This document shows positions 17,800-27,174 of a DNA stretch of 64,000 bases, piece by piece. The stretch lies in NCBI GenBank assembly GCA_944407095.1, contig OX097180.1:930001-994000 (forward strand), in the 5' to 3' direction. Position numbers and translations under genes: made by a program. This DNA is from Candidatus Enterousia intestinigallinarum. Lineage in GTDB: Bacteria; Pseudomonadota; Alphaproteobacteria; Rs-D84. Under the pieces are notes generated by a model. That model saw nothing but the letters and a program-made list of their open reading frames with translations. It searched no databases and was not told where the DNA came from. Position 1 is the stretch's first letter. The number at the start of each line of letters is the position of its first letter.

Positions 17800-17916
17800 A
17801 TGAGTTTTATATCTTGTACTCCCAATAAAGCTATTCACGGGGGCGATAAGGTCACCGCGGCTCTTTTTCTATCACAACTGGCAATTAAACAAACAGCGGG
17901 GGTGTTATGGAAATAA
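17800..17916 (+). CDS. 38-residue leader ORF overlapping the first polysaccharide gene
   Basis: An ATG with AAGGAG six nt upstream opens 38 codons (MSFISCTPNKAIHGGDKV at the start), ending with TAA at 17914-17916, inside the next gene. That gene's ATG (17907) lies within the last codons of this ORF in another frame, so ribosomes finishing here could restart there. No family recognised. It could be a leader peptide for translational coupling or a real small protein. The larger gene's own start lacks a close ribosome site except GGGGG 6-10 nt upstream, which lies inside this ORF. Confidence 0.6.
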   Translation: MSFISCTPNKAIHGGDKVTAALFLSQLAIKQTAGVLWK

Positions 17917-18839
17917 AGCGGTTATTTTTATTCGCCGGATATGACGCCCAGGGTATTGTGGATAATACATTGTTGCATTATTTGCGATGTCTGTCCGGAT
18001 ATGGCGATATCGTTTTTGTTATGGATAATGATGCGGCAGAATCCGAAGTGGATAAAGTGGCATCAATTCCAAACGTTCTGTACGCGGTGGCCACACGTCA
18101 CGGCGAGTATGATTTTGGTTCATACAAGCGCGCGTATGATTGGGCGGATAAAAACGGCCTGTTGAACAAATATGATTGGGTTTATCTGGTCAATGACAGT
18201 GTATATGGCCCGCTGTATGATATTCGGCCAATTCTGGACGATTTGGAATCGCGCGGGGTTGATTTGACTGGTATGATTGATTTTTCAAACAAATGCACAC
18301 CTGTTCAGGTACAGTCCTGGTTTGTGGGACTCAGTCGTCGTGTCGCCACCAGCGATTTTATGCACGTTTTTATGAAAAATATTCGTGCCCAATCGGATAA
18401 GCAACTGATTGTTTTGAAATACGAGGTTGGCCTGTCACAAATAATACTGCATCACGGATATAAAATGTCGACCCTGATAAAAGACGAAAACGGTGATGTT
18501 AAACATCTGATATATGACTGTCCGTTAGAAGCGCTGAAATTGGGGCTGCCATTTGTTAAAAAGGGTGCAGTTGCAAATTTACCTGGATTACAATATTTGT
18601 ATCCATATACGACTGAAAAATTTGTTGATGATGTATATCATAATATAACCCGTTCAGGGTTGTCTGTTGCGGTAATTGAACCAGAACGGCCCAGATATAA
18701 TAAAAGTTACAGATTGACGCTTTTATCAATTCCATTGGTTACAATTTATCGTCAGCGTCATATTTCGATGGCAATAACGTGCTATAAAGTGTACCTGTTT
18801 GATTTTCTGCCAATATTTAAAATACTGACAAAACGGTAA
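17907..18839 (+). CDS. RgpF-like (rhamnan synthesis protein F) glycosyltransferase
   Basis: This is a 310-residue cytoplasmic or membrane-associated protein with the pattern of the RgpF family of polysaccharide-assembly proteins. It has an N-terminal FAGYDAQGIVD segment, VVFVMDN-type strand, the hallmark EYDFGSYKRAYDW (about 70-82), and YLVNDSVYGPL (about 93-103). Related proteins take part in assembly of rhamnose-rich or other surface glycans. Its acceptor and sugar cannot be read. It is the first large gene of a five-gene run; its stop shares one base with the next ATG (TAATG). Confidence 0.82.
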   Translation: MEIKRLFLFAGYDAQGIVDNTLLHYLRCLSGYGDIVFVMDNDAAESEVDKVASIPNVLYAVATRHGEYDFGSYKRAYDWADKNGLLNKYDWVYLVNDSVYGPLYDIRPILDDLESRGVDLTGMIDFSNKCTPVQVQSWFVGLSRRVATSDFMHVFMKNIRAQSDKQLIVLKYEVGLSQIILHHGYKMSTLIKDENGDVKHLIYDCPLEALKLGLPFVKKGAVANLPGLQYLYPYTTEKFVDDVYHNITRSGLSVAVIEPERPRYNKSYRLTLLSIPLVTIYRQRHISMAITCYKVYLFDFLPIFKILTKR

Positions 18840-19516
18840 TGAGAAAAGTTATAAACTTTTTATTGGTAATTATTACAATCGCAGCCCTGGTATGCGTTGG
18901 TGTGTATATTTATAATCGTGAATACAGAAAAACTTTAATTACAGATATTATCAATACAACAACAGACAAGTCAAAATTCAAACCGTATATTTTGGGTACA
19001 AACATATCTTTTGCGCGTAATGGAAACAGTGCAGAATATATCAATGTGTCTGACGGTTGGGGTGGCCAAGAAGATGTTCATCGTTGTGCATTGGGAAATA
19101 CATCTGTTCTTCGATTGTATATTCCAGACGGGGCGGGAACAACTTTACGTTTAACAGTTGATGCATTTGGTGTTTTTGCGCCAAAGATATATGATTCTCA
19201 AAAAATAACGGTTTATGCGAACGATAATATGGTGACGGTATGGTATGTCGGATACGATGGACCATTTTCTGTTGTTATACCAGATTGGATAATGATTGAT
19301 AACACATTGGTGTTGCGGTTTGAAGCGGCTGCGCCGTATGCGCCACCACCGGACAAACGCAAAATAAGTATGGCGGTTAAAAATATTGTCATAGAAAAAA
19401 TATATGCTGCACGTGTTAAACGTGAAATAGGTTTATGGATAAAAAATAATCTGATGGACGGTGGCATCCAGCAAACGTATGATACAGATATTGTAACCGA
19501 TGATAATTGGATGTAA
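18839..19516 (+). CDS. Membrane-anchored protein of unknown function in the polysaccharide operon
   Basis: No confident family. The protein has 225 residues. One N-terminal transmembrane helix (about 5-27) is followed by an extracytoplasmic beta-rich domain. The spacing of GWGGQEDVHRCALG, LRLYIPDGAGTTLRLTVDAFG, an NDNMVTVWYVG strand and VIPDWIMIDNTLVLRFEAAAPYAPP resembles the beta-sandwich domain often fused to the C-terminus of membrane glycosyltransferases (DUF7024-like). Here it stands alone on a single helix. It overlaps the preceding gene by one base and precedes the ABC exporter, so a role in glycan transfer at the periplasmic face is plausible. Confidence 0.72.
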   Translation: MRKVINFLLVIITIAALVCVGVYIYNREYRKTLITDIINTTTDKSKFKPYILGTNISFARNGNSAEYINVSDGWGGQEDVHRCALGNTSVLRLYIPDGAGTTLRLTVDAFGVFAPKIYDSQKITVYANDNMVTVWYVGYDGPFSVVIPDWIMIDNTLVLRFEAAAPYAPPPDKRKISMAVKNIVIEKIYAARVKREIGLWIKNNLMDGGIQQTYDTDIVTDDNWM

Positions 19517-19538
19517 TCGGAATTGGGAAAGGGTAATT

Positions 19539-21326
19539 ATGGCTAATAATAAGAAAGAAAGTACATCCGCATTGGCACGTAACGCATTTGTCAAGAATTA
19601 CAAACGTATGTGGCCATATGTAAAACCTTATTGGTTTCAGGCGTTGCTATCTGTATTATTAGCAATGCCCATTGGTGCGCTAGAAGGTGTAATCGCTATG
19701 TCATTAAAGCCGTATATGGACTTGGTAATGATTGATAAATCATTACAGGCGGCTTGGTATATTCCATTGGTAATCGTTTTGTTCACATCACTGCAGGGTG
19801 CATTGACATATGCTGCAAATTATTTGAATACGTGGGTTGGGGCAAAAATTACAAATCTGTTGAAACTGGATTTGTATAAAAAAATGCTTTCTTTTGATAC
19901 AAACTTTTTTAACCGCAAAAACTCTGGCGATGTATTGATAATGTTTAATAACAATGCAGATATGGCGTGCGCGGGATTGCTGACCAACCTGAAAAACTTT
20001 GTGCAAAAGATTTTTACTGCAATTTCTTTGATATTTGTGCTGTTTTATAATTCTTGGCAACTGGCGTTGGTTTGCGTCACGATTTTGTTTGTTGCTTTTC
20101 TGCCAATGACGACATTGAAAAAGAAGTTGCAATCTGTGTTTAATAATACGTTAATTGCAGATTCAACAATGATGACGGCATATAATGAAACTTATGCAGG
20201 TAATAAAACAATTACTTCATATAATTTGTCCGATTTTCAACAGAAAAAATTCAAAAATATTCTGGACAATGTATTTAACCTGCAAATAAAAATGGTTCAA
20301 AAAACACGCTGGTTGACCCCTGTTATGCATATAATTTTATCAATAGGTATTGGGGCCGCAATATGGTTTGGGTCTTATCTGGTGCTAAATAATTATATAA
20401 CCAGTGGTGGTTTCGTATCATTTTTAACTGCACTGATAATGTTATATAACCCAATGAAAGGTTTGGGGTCTAATTATAATTCTGTATTGATGTCATTTAT
20501 GGCGATTGAACGTGTGTTTAATATAATGGATACAACGCCAGCAATATCAGACAGACCAAACGCCCGTGAAATGCCGGCACAGCATCGTGTTATTGAATTC
20601 AAGAACTTGTCATTTGAATATAATCGTGGTGTACCAATCTTAAAAAATATTAATCTGACAGTACAACAGGGACAAATTATTGCATTGGTTGGTAATTCTG
20701 GTGGTGGTAAAACGACACTGGTTAGTTTGCTGCCACGTTTTTATGATCCGACCGGGGGTGCGATATTGGTGGATGGGACGGATATACGTGACTTTACATT
20801 AAAATCGTTACGTCAAAATATTGGTGTTGTGTTCCAAGATAATTTCTTATTCGCTGGTTCAATTCGTGAAAATATTATGCTGGGGAATGAATCTGCCACT
20901 GAGGCGCAATTACAAACTGCTATAAAAATGGCGTGTCTGGATGATTTTATAGCGAGCTTGAAAAACGGATTGGACACACAAATAGGTGAACGCGGAATAC
21001 TGTTGTCCGGCGGTCAAAAGCAGCGTGTTGCGATTGCGCGTGCATTTTTGAAAAACGCCCCAATTTTGATATTGGATGAAGCAACATCCGCACTGGATAA
21101 TAAATCAGAAGCAGTTGTTCAGCGTGCCATAGAAAACCTGATGCAGGATAAAACGGTATTTGTAATCGCACACAGATTGTCCACCATTCGTAACGCATCA
21201 AAAATAGTTGTTGTGAACCAGGGGGAAATAGTAGAATCAGGTACTCACGATGAATTGATGCAAAACGAATGTGGTGCATACAGAACATTGTACGATATGC
21301 AGTTCAAATGCCGTACGGATAAGTAA
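19539..21326 (+). CDS. MsbA-type ABC exporter (fused membrane and ATPase domains)
   Basis: This 595-residue half-transporter is expected to work as a homodimer. About six transmembrane helices occupy residues 30-330, and the C-terminal ATPase has Walker A GNSGGGKT (about 390), signature LSGGQKQR (about 492), Walker B ILILDEATSALD and the switch AHRLS. The family exports lipid A, lipid-linked glycans, or peptides. Its place between glycan genes suggests export of a lipid-linked polysaccharide precursor. I took ATG 19539, preceded by GGGAAAGGG, rather than an upstream in-frame codon at 19500 that overlaps the previous gene. Confidence 0.93.
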   Translation: MANNKKESTSALARNAFVKNYKRMWPYVKPYWFQALLSVLLAMPIGALEGVIAMSLKPYMDLVMIDKSLQAAWYIPLVIVLFTSLQGALTYAANYLNTWVGAKITNLLKLDLYKKMLSFDTNFFNRKNSGDVLIMFNNNADMACAGLLTNLKNFVQKIFTAISLIFVLFYNSWQLALVCVTILFVAFLPMTTLKKKLQSVFNNTLIADSTMMTAYNETYAGNKTITSYNLSDFQQKKFKNILDNVFNLQIKMVQKTRWLTPVMHIILSIGIGAAIWFGSYLVLNNYITSGGFVSFLTALIMLYNPMKGLGSNYNSVLMSFMAIERVFNIMDTTPAISDRPNAREMPAQHRVIEFKNLSFEYNRGVPILKNINLTVQQGQIIALVGNSGGGKTTLVSLLPRFYDPTGGAILVDGTDIRDFTLKSLRQNIGVVFQDNFLFAGSIRENIMLGNESATEAQLQTAIKMACLDDFIASLKNGLDTQIGERGILLSGGQKQRVAIARAFLKNAPILILDEATSALDNKSEAVVQRAIENLMQDKTVFVIAHRLSTIRNASKIVVVNQGEIVESGTHDELMQNECGAYRTLYDMQFKCRTDK

Positions 21327-21347
21327 CTTTATAGGCGGGGATAAAAA

Positions 21348-24300
21348 ATGAAGATTTTTGGTAAAAAACATAATCATTTTAGTGAATACAAATTAGTAAA
21401 AAAATCAAAACTGTTTGATAAGAAATGGTATTTACAAAAATATCCCGATGTTCGTAATGCTGGTGTTGATCCGGTATGGCATTATCTTACACACGGTTGG
21501 CGCGAAAATCGCAATCCCAGTGATAAATTTGATACGGATGTATATTTATACTTAAATCCTGATGTTAAACAAGCCGGTGTGTGCCCATTGACACATTACT
21601 TACAACACGGCATCAAAGAAAATCGTAAAACTGCATTACGCTTTGATAATAAATATTCATATATTAATTTACAAAACAAAATGCGGCATATAGAAAAATG
21701 TATAGAAAATCCCAATATATCATATGTCAGTTTTGATATTTTTGATACTCTGTTGGTCAGACCTGCGATTGAGCCAAGGGATATTTTTTATCTGATTGCC
21801 CAGCGTGTTGATAAAAAATATAAGCTGGATTTTATGTCTATGCGCTATGACGTTGAAAGCGAAATGAATGATAAATATGCATCAATTTATGATATATATG
21901 AATTTATTCAAAAAAAGTATCAGTTAAAATCGTCTGTAACACGCGCAATAATGAAATGTGAAATAGAATGTGAAACACAACTATTGTTTCCGCGGTTGGA
22001 TGGCAAGAAGTTATATGATTTGGCGGTAAAAAATAAAAAGCACATTATTGCCGTATCAGATATGTACTTGCCATCGGATATATTAAGACACATACTGGAC
22101 AAAAACGGATATGATAAAATAGAGCAAGTATTTGTATCAAATGAATTTCAGGGTCGCAAATCAGATTCCAGATTATTTCGCGCGGTAACTGGAAATCTGA
22201 AAATTTCCCCAAAATCTATTTTACATATTGGTGATAATTATCAATCTGATTATTTAATACCAAAATCATTGGATTGGAATGTATGTCACTTACCGGCGGT
22301 TATGGATGTGGTATTGGGGCATTCTGTATATTCAAATATATTTAATAAAAATATCAGTTCAGATTATGGTGCACGTATTCTGATGGGGTTTGCATTTAAT
22401 TTAACTTTTGGTGATTCTGATGTAAATAATATTGACGATACCAGAATATTCCCGAATTTGTCGGTATTTTCGGATGTCTATTTGGGGCCTATATTATTTT
22501 ATATTTGTTCATATATTTTAACCGATAAAAATATTCAGGAAAAATATAAACGTGTTTTATTCGCATCACGTGACGGTTGGTTGCCCAGTCGTGTTTACAA
22601 TCTGCTGCGCCCGATATTTGGTGGGGTGCCATCTGAATATGTCTGTACCGATCGCAGGGCATATTATATGGCGCATATCAAAAATTTTTGGGAATATTTG
22701 CAAACATTAAATTTTTCTAATAAATGTATATATACATTACAAAATGTGATTGATTGTTATATTTTGGATGAAAAGTTACATAATAAAATAATCAACAATA
22801 TATCAAATGACATACTGGGGCTGGATTTTACACAGCACAGGGATAAATGTATTACGGAATTAAAGCGATTTGACAGGGAAATATTAAAACATATTGAACA
22901 ATTAAAAAATAATGCCATAACTTATTATAAATCATATGCGTCCAAGGGCAGAAATATAATATTTGATTGTGGATATGGTGGATCTGTGTCTGATGCACTG
23001 ACACAAATTACTAAACAGCCATTTGATAAAATTTACCTGTGGCAAAATGATAACAATGTTAAAAAGGACAAGCAAAACGGTACAAAAACATTTGCTTTGT
23101 TCGGAGACCGATTTGCATATTTGAATGAACACATTATTCTGGAAGAACTATTTTCACCATTGTCTGGCACGTGCATCGGATTTGACAAAGATGGCACCCC
23201 GATTATAGAACAGTTGAATTTTTCTGATGAAATGCGTCAAGATATGGAAACAGTATCTGATACTTGTACGCAGTTTTTCACAAAAATTGTCGATGTTTTC
23301 GGCGATTGGTTGCCGTTGTTAAATGTTGCTGATTTTAACTTTTTGCGTGCAACATCTGTGGCTGCATTTTCGCCAATGCAATCGGCGGAAAAATCATTGT
23401 TCCGCAATATTGTATTTCCAGATAGCGTTTTTTATTCAAATGCATTGTCGTTGGAACAAAAATTGCTGCCTTTTCTGACAAACAACACTATTTGTGATAA
23501 ACCAAAAATTTTACTAGTTTCAAACGAAATGACATATTCTGGTGCGCCGCATTCTTTATTGCGTATGTGCCGTGTATTGCGTGAAAAATATGATTTAACT
23601 GTTTGGACATTGAAAAGTGGGCCGTTTGAAAGAGAATTTAATAATTTGGGAATACCTGTAAAATGTATATCTGTTAATGGTTTGTCAGAACAGTCAATAA
23701 TTGATAAAATTAAAACTTTTGATTTGGCCATATGTAACACTATTATCACAGGCAATGTTTGTGAAGAATTGGAAAAGTATGTCCGTTGCATTTGGTATAT
23801 TCGCGAGGCCCACAATATCCCAAAATTTTTAGATAATAAAACAGAACGTTTTTTAAGAACTTGTAAAAATACGGATATTTATTGTGTCAGTGAATATGCA
23901 AAACAGTTTATAGATAAAACATTTAATACAAATGTTGGTGTATGTCATAACTGTGTGGAAGATAATAATGACGGGTACAAGAAAAAGTTTTATAAAAACA
24001 AAAAATTAAATGTTTTGGTTATGGGTGGGTGTGAGCCCAGAAAGAATTTTGGTATTGTCATAGAAGCAATAGAAAAATTACCAGAAAAATATAAGCACAA
24101 GATTCATTTGAATATAGCAGGGCGGATTTATTCAGGACCGTACAGTACCAGTATATTAGATTCAGTCAATAAAAACGATAATATATCTTATTTGGGCGAG
24201 ATAGATAATCTGACCGATAAAATAAATTTGTACAAGGAAACAGATATCGTAATCGTCCCATCAACAGATGAAAGTTGTTCTTTGGTAACACTAGAAGGAA

Positions 24301-26390
24301 TAATGATGGGCTGTCCTGTCATAGTAAGTAAAAATGTTGGTGCCAAATATGTTGTTGATGATAATGTTGGTTGGATATTTGATACAAACAACTCTGACGA
24401 TTTATGTGAAATTTTACAAAATGTTTTGTCTATTGGTGCAGATTTGCCAGAAATGGGGCGCGCAGCGCGTAAAAAATATCTGGAAACATCAAATATGGAT
24501 ATATATCGGCAAAATATTTTGAATATAGTTCAAAAATCTATTGCTGCATCTGCTGTGCCAAAATTGTTGGTGCACTTGCATTTATATTATGAAGCCCAAC
24601 TGGATTATATGTTGTCGAAATTATCTAATATTTCTGGCTGTGATTGGGATTTATATGTGACTGTGCCCCATACAACTAATCATAAAATTTTATCCAAAAT
24701 ACAGCGGTTCAAGCCTGATGTAAAATTTATTTATGTTGATAATATCGGGTACGATGTTTGGCCATTTATTCGGGTTTTACAGACAGTCAATCTGGATAAA
24801 TATGATTATGTATTAAAAATACATACCAAAGCATTCCAAGAAAGACCAAACGCATTGGGTAAAACTGGATTTTGGTGGCGCAATGAGTTGATTGATGTTT
24901 TGTTGGGAAGTTCAGAACAATTTATCAGAAATATAAATTTGCTTAAACTGCACGATGATATAGGAATGATTGGCAGCAAATTGATGTTGCGTACGGTTTC
25001 TCGTAATGTTCCAGAAGAAACAACTTTATTTAACAAGGAATTTAAGCGGTTAAAATTTTCGACAGATGGTCGCGAATTTATTGCTGGAACAATGTTTATG
25101 GCGCGTGCATCTGTGTTTAGCTTTATCAAATCTGCTGGGCTAACGGCCGATATGTTCGACGGAATACCACAAACATATGGTTCGGGTACTTTGGCGCATG
25201 TGTATGAACGGTTGTTGGGTGTTGCTGTGTCCAATGCGGGGTACAAGATATACCCGCAAATACAGCACGCAGAAAATAAAGTTATTCCTGTTGCATACGC
25301 AACAGATAATGCATATATGCCGTATACGATAGTTTCAATTCGTTCTTTATTGGCAAATAAGCTGCCGGATACAAAATACGATATAATCGTATTATATGCA
25401 TCTGACATAGATAAAAAATATCTGCGCAGTATTTCAAAAATGGCCAAAAATAATAATTCAATGGTGCATTTTTACAATATGCGCGATAAATTCAAAAACG
25501 CCAAATCATCTATTGCACATATTTCTGTGGTTACATATTACAGATTGGCATTGCCTAATTTATTACCACAATATGATAAATTGATCTGGTTGGATGGAGA
25601 TACAATCGTTTGTCGTGATTTATCGTGCTTGTTTAATACGGATATGGGTAATAATTATATTGCTGGTGTTTTGGCACCTTACGTTGCCCAGGATGCAAAT
25701 TATGCAAAAATATTGGGCATTCCAAATATGAAAACATACGTAAACGCTGGTGTTTTATTATGGAATTTGGACCTAATGCGTCAAAATAGTTTGGAACAGA
25801 AATTTATGTCATTGGTTGATATAAACTATATTATGGCGGATCAAGATATTTTGAATACAGCGTGTTTTGGCCACATTATGCTGTTGCCGTTGCGATTTAA
25901 TATGATGAATAAATTGCTAAAACAAAATAACAAGCAAATGGTTCTTGGGGCAAACTTATATTCTTTACAGGAATTTGATAATGCTGTATCTGCGCCTGTT
26001 GTAATACATTATTGTGATGCACAAAAACCGTGGAATACGCCGGACAGTCCGATGTTTGCACAGTGGGATAAATATTCTAATAAAAAAACATCTGTAAATA
26101 AGCCCCGCAAAACGCATAATAAAAATAATTTATTACGCTTTGCGTTTAATGTGACGCGGGATAAAGGGGTGAATACTTATAAAGTGCTTGGAATGCGATT
26201 TGTAATACATAAGCAATCAGCAATAATACAAAATCTGATTTCTAGTTATGAAAAAACGTTTATATCAAAATATCAAGATTTAGCCAATCGTATGATTAAA
26301 ATTACAAATGAAATCAGTGAAATAAAATCAGAACTGACTTCAATGACAAAGAAAATGGAAAAAGGGCATTTAAAAAATAAAAATAAATAA
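21348..26390 (+). CDS. Giant multi-domain glycosyltransferase (repeat-HAD-GT4-RgpF-GT8)
   Basis: One uninterrupted 1680-codon frame joins at least five modules. Residues about 15-100 hold two copies of a repeat (FDKKWYLQKYPDV, then DPVWHYLTHGWRENRNPS) common at the ends of bacterial glycosyltransferases. About 125-320 is HAD-like (FDIFDTLL, HIGDNYQSD). About 400-560 contains FASRDGWLPS and FDCGYGGS. About 717-1065 is a GT4-type domain (SNEMTYSGAPHSLLRM; EPRKNFG; STDESCSLVTLEG). About 1070-1290 is RgpF-like (KLLVHLHLYYEAQL; IKTHTK-like segment). About 1310-1560 is GT8 with DGD (about 1417). The tail is lysine-rich with coiled coil. Its composition is markedly AT-rich compared with housekeeping genes, suggesting acquisition. 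It is the last gene of the operon, 21 nt after the exporter. Confidence 0.9.
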   Translation: MKIFGKKHNHFSEYKLVKKSKLFDKKWYLQKYPDVRNAGVDPVWHYLTHGWRENRNPSDKFDTDVYLYLNPDVKQAGVCPLTHYLQHGIKENRKTALRFDNKYSYINLQNKMRHIEKCIENPNISYVSFDIFDTLLVRPAIEPRDIFYLIAQRVDKKYKLDFMSMRYDVESEMNDKYASIYDIYEFIQKKYQLKSSVTRAIMKCEIECETQLLFPRLDGKKLYDLAVKNKKHIIAVSDMYLPSDILRHILDKNGYDKIEQVFVSNEFQGRKSDSRLFRAVTGNLKISPKSILHIGDNYQSDYLIPKSLDWNVCHLPAVMDVVLGHSVYSNIFNKNISSDYGARILMGFAFNLTFGDSDVNNIDDTRIFPNLSVFSDVYLGPILFYICSYILTDKNIQEKYKRVLFASRDGWLPSRVYNLLRPIFGGVPSEYVCTDRRAYYMAHIKNFWEYLQTLNFSNKCIYTLQNVIDCYILDEKLHNKIINNISNDILGLDFTQHRDKCITELKRFDREILKHIEQLKNNAITYYKSYASKGRNIIFDCGYGGSVSDALTQITKQPFDKIYLWQNDNNVKKDKQNGTKTFALFGDRFAYLNEHIILEELFSPLSGTCIGFDKDGTPIIEQLNFSDEMRQDMETVSDTCTQFFTKIVDVFGDWLPLLNVADFNFLRATSVAAFSPMQSAEKSLFRNIVFPDSVFYSNALSLEQKLLPFLTNNTICDKPKILLVSNEMTYSGAPHSLLRMCRVLREKYDLTVWTLKSGPFEREFNNLGIPVKCISVNGLSEQSIIDKIKTFDLAICNTIITGNVCEELEKYVRCIWYIREAHNIPKFLDNKTERFLRTCKNTDIYCVSEYAKQFIDKTFNTNVGVCHNCVEDNNDGYKKKFYKNKKLNVLVMGGCEPRKNFGIVIEAIEKLPEKYKHKIHLNIAGRIYSGPYSTSILDSVNKNDNISYLGEIDNLTDKINLYKETDIVIVPSTDESCSLVTLEGIMMGCPVIVSKNVGAKYVVDDNVGWIFDTNNSDDLCEILQNVLSIGADLPEMGRAARKKYLETSNMDIYRQNILNIVQKSIAASAVPKLLVHLHLYYEAQLDYMLSKLSNISGCDWDLYVTVPHTTNHKILSKIQRFKPDVKFIYVDNIGYDVWPFIRVLQTVNLDKYDYVLKIHTKAFQERPNALGKTGFWWRNELIDVLLGSSEQFIRNINLLKLHDDIGMIGSKLMLRTVSRNVPEETTLFNKEFKRLKFSTDGREFIAGTMFMARASVFSFIKSAGLTADMFDGIPQTYGSGTLAHVYERLLGVAVSNAGYKIYPQIQHAENKVIPVAYATDNAYMPYTIVSIRSLLANKLPDTKYDIIVLYASDIDKKYLRSISKMAKNNNSMVHFYNMRDKFKNAKSSIAHISVVTYYRLALPNLLPQYDKLIWLDGDTIVCRDLSCLFNTDMGNNYIAGVLAPYVAQDANYAKILGIPNMKTYVNAGVLLWNLDLMRQNSLEQKFMSLVDINYIMADQDILNTACFGHIMLLPLRFNMMNKLLKQNNKQMVLGANLYSLQEFDNAVSAPVVIHYCDAQKPWNTPDSPMFAQWDKYSNKKTSVNKPRKTHNKNNLLRFAFNVTRDKGVNTYKVLGMRFVIHKQSAIIQNLISSYEKTFISKYQDLANRMIKITNEISEIKSELTSMTKKMEKGHLKNKNK

Positions 26391-26944
26391 ATTCTTATGT
26401 CGATATGGGCAATAAAACAAGCGTTATGAATTTATTATATTACACACAAAATTCGCGGGCTGACAGTATATTTGTGGTGCGTGTCGTCAATAGCACCTGA
26501 TTCTGCTACTGGTTGTAGTTATGCAATCAATTCCATAAATTGTGAATATAATATGTTCTAAAAAAGTGAATTAAACAGCAAATTCAACCAGTGCTTGATT
26601 TTATTATATGGTTCTAATTTCGCTCAGTTTAATTAGTATAGGATTATTTATTTATACTTGAAATATAAAATATATTCAACCTATGGTTGTATTTATTGGC
26701 GGGATATGTGTTGATATGACTGTTGTATATAAAATATTTTGAATGTTATATGAAAATTCCATCGCTTGAAATAAAGGAAATAATTCATCAAAATTCAATG
26801 CACTAACATATTTTTTATAAATAATTATTAAAAAATGTATTGTTGACGATTTTACGCGAATTGTATGCCTACTGGGCGTACAAAGATTACAGCGGTTTAA
26901 TGAGATAAGATGCAGTTCATAGAATATAAACTAAAAATTAAATA
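26391..26944. other. AT-rich stretch without a recognisable gene
   Basis: This segment separates the giant glycosyltransferase from tRNA-Asn. No frame gives a protein-like translation of useful length on either strand, and no strong terminator or structured RNA was seen. It shares the AT-rich character of the polysaccharide block. A decayed gene is possible, but nothing is recognisable. Confidence 0.6.
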
Positions 26945-26947
26945 AAA

Positions 26948-26969
26948 AAGGCCTTCGTCTGAAAGCCTT
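26948..26969 (-). terminator. Terminator of tRNA-Asn
   Basis: On the minus strand AAGGCTTTC and GAAGGCCTT pair around AGAC (one T-G pair) and are followed by TTTTTATT. It lies 8 nt after the tRNA 3' end. Confidence 0.85.
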
Positions 26970-26977
26970 AGAATCTT

Positions 26978-27053
26978 TGGCTCGGGCAACTGGACTCGAA
27001 CCAGTGACATACGGATTAACAGTCCGTTGTTCTACCGACTGAACTATGCCCGA
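26978..27053 (-). tRNA. tRNA-Asn (GTT)
   Basis: This is a complete 76-nt tRNA on the minus strand. The acceptor stem is TCGGGCA with TGCCCGA and discriminator G. The anticodon loop CTGTTAA gives GTT. The T arm contains GGTTCGAGTCC, and the CCA is encoded (complement of 26978-26980). Confidence 0.96.
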
Positions 27054-27108
27054 ACAGCCCGCATATAATATAACCTTTTTTATCCCATTTCAAGTGTTTT
27101 TTTATTTA

Positions 27109-27137
27109 TTGCGATTTGGCTTTTTTGGTGCTATATT
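27109..27137 (+). promoter_or_regulatory. Sigma-70 promoter of fabI
   Basis: TTGCGA (27109-27114), a 17-nt spacer and TATATT (27132-27137) lie 37 nt before the fabI start. The ribosome site AAGGAAG sits in the resulting leader. Confidence 0.7.
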
Positions 27138-27174
27138 TTCCCCCGTCCAATTAAAACAAATATAAGGAAGCAAA

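Noticed and set aside
17653-17906. ops/JUMPstart antitermination element before the glycan operon
   Set aside because: No GGCGGTAGCG-type sequence is present between the recombinase and the first glycan gene.
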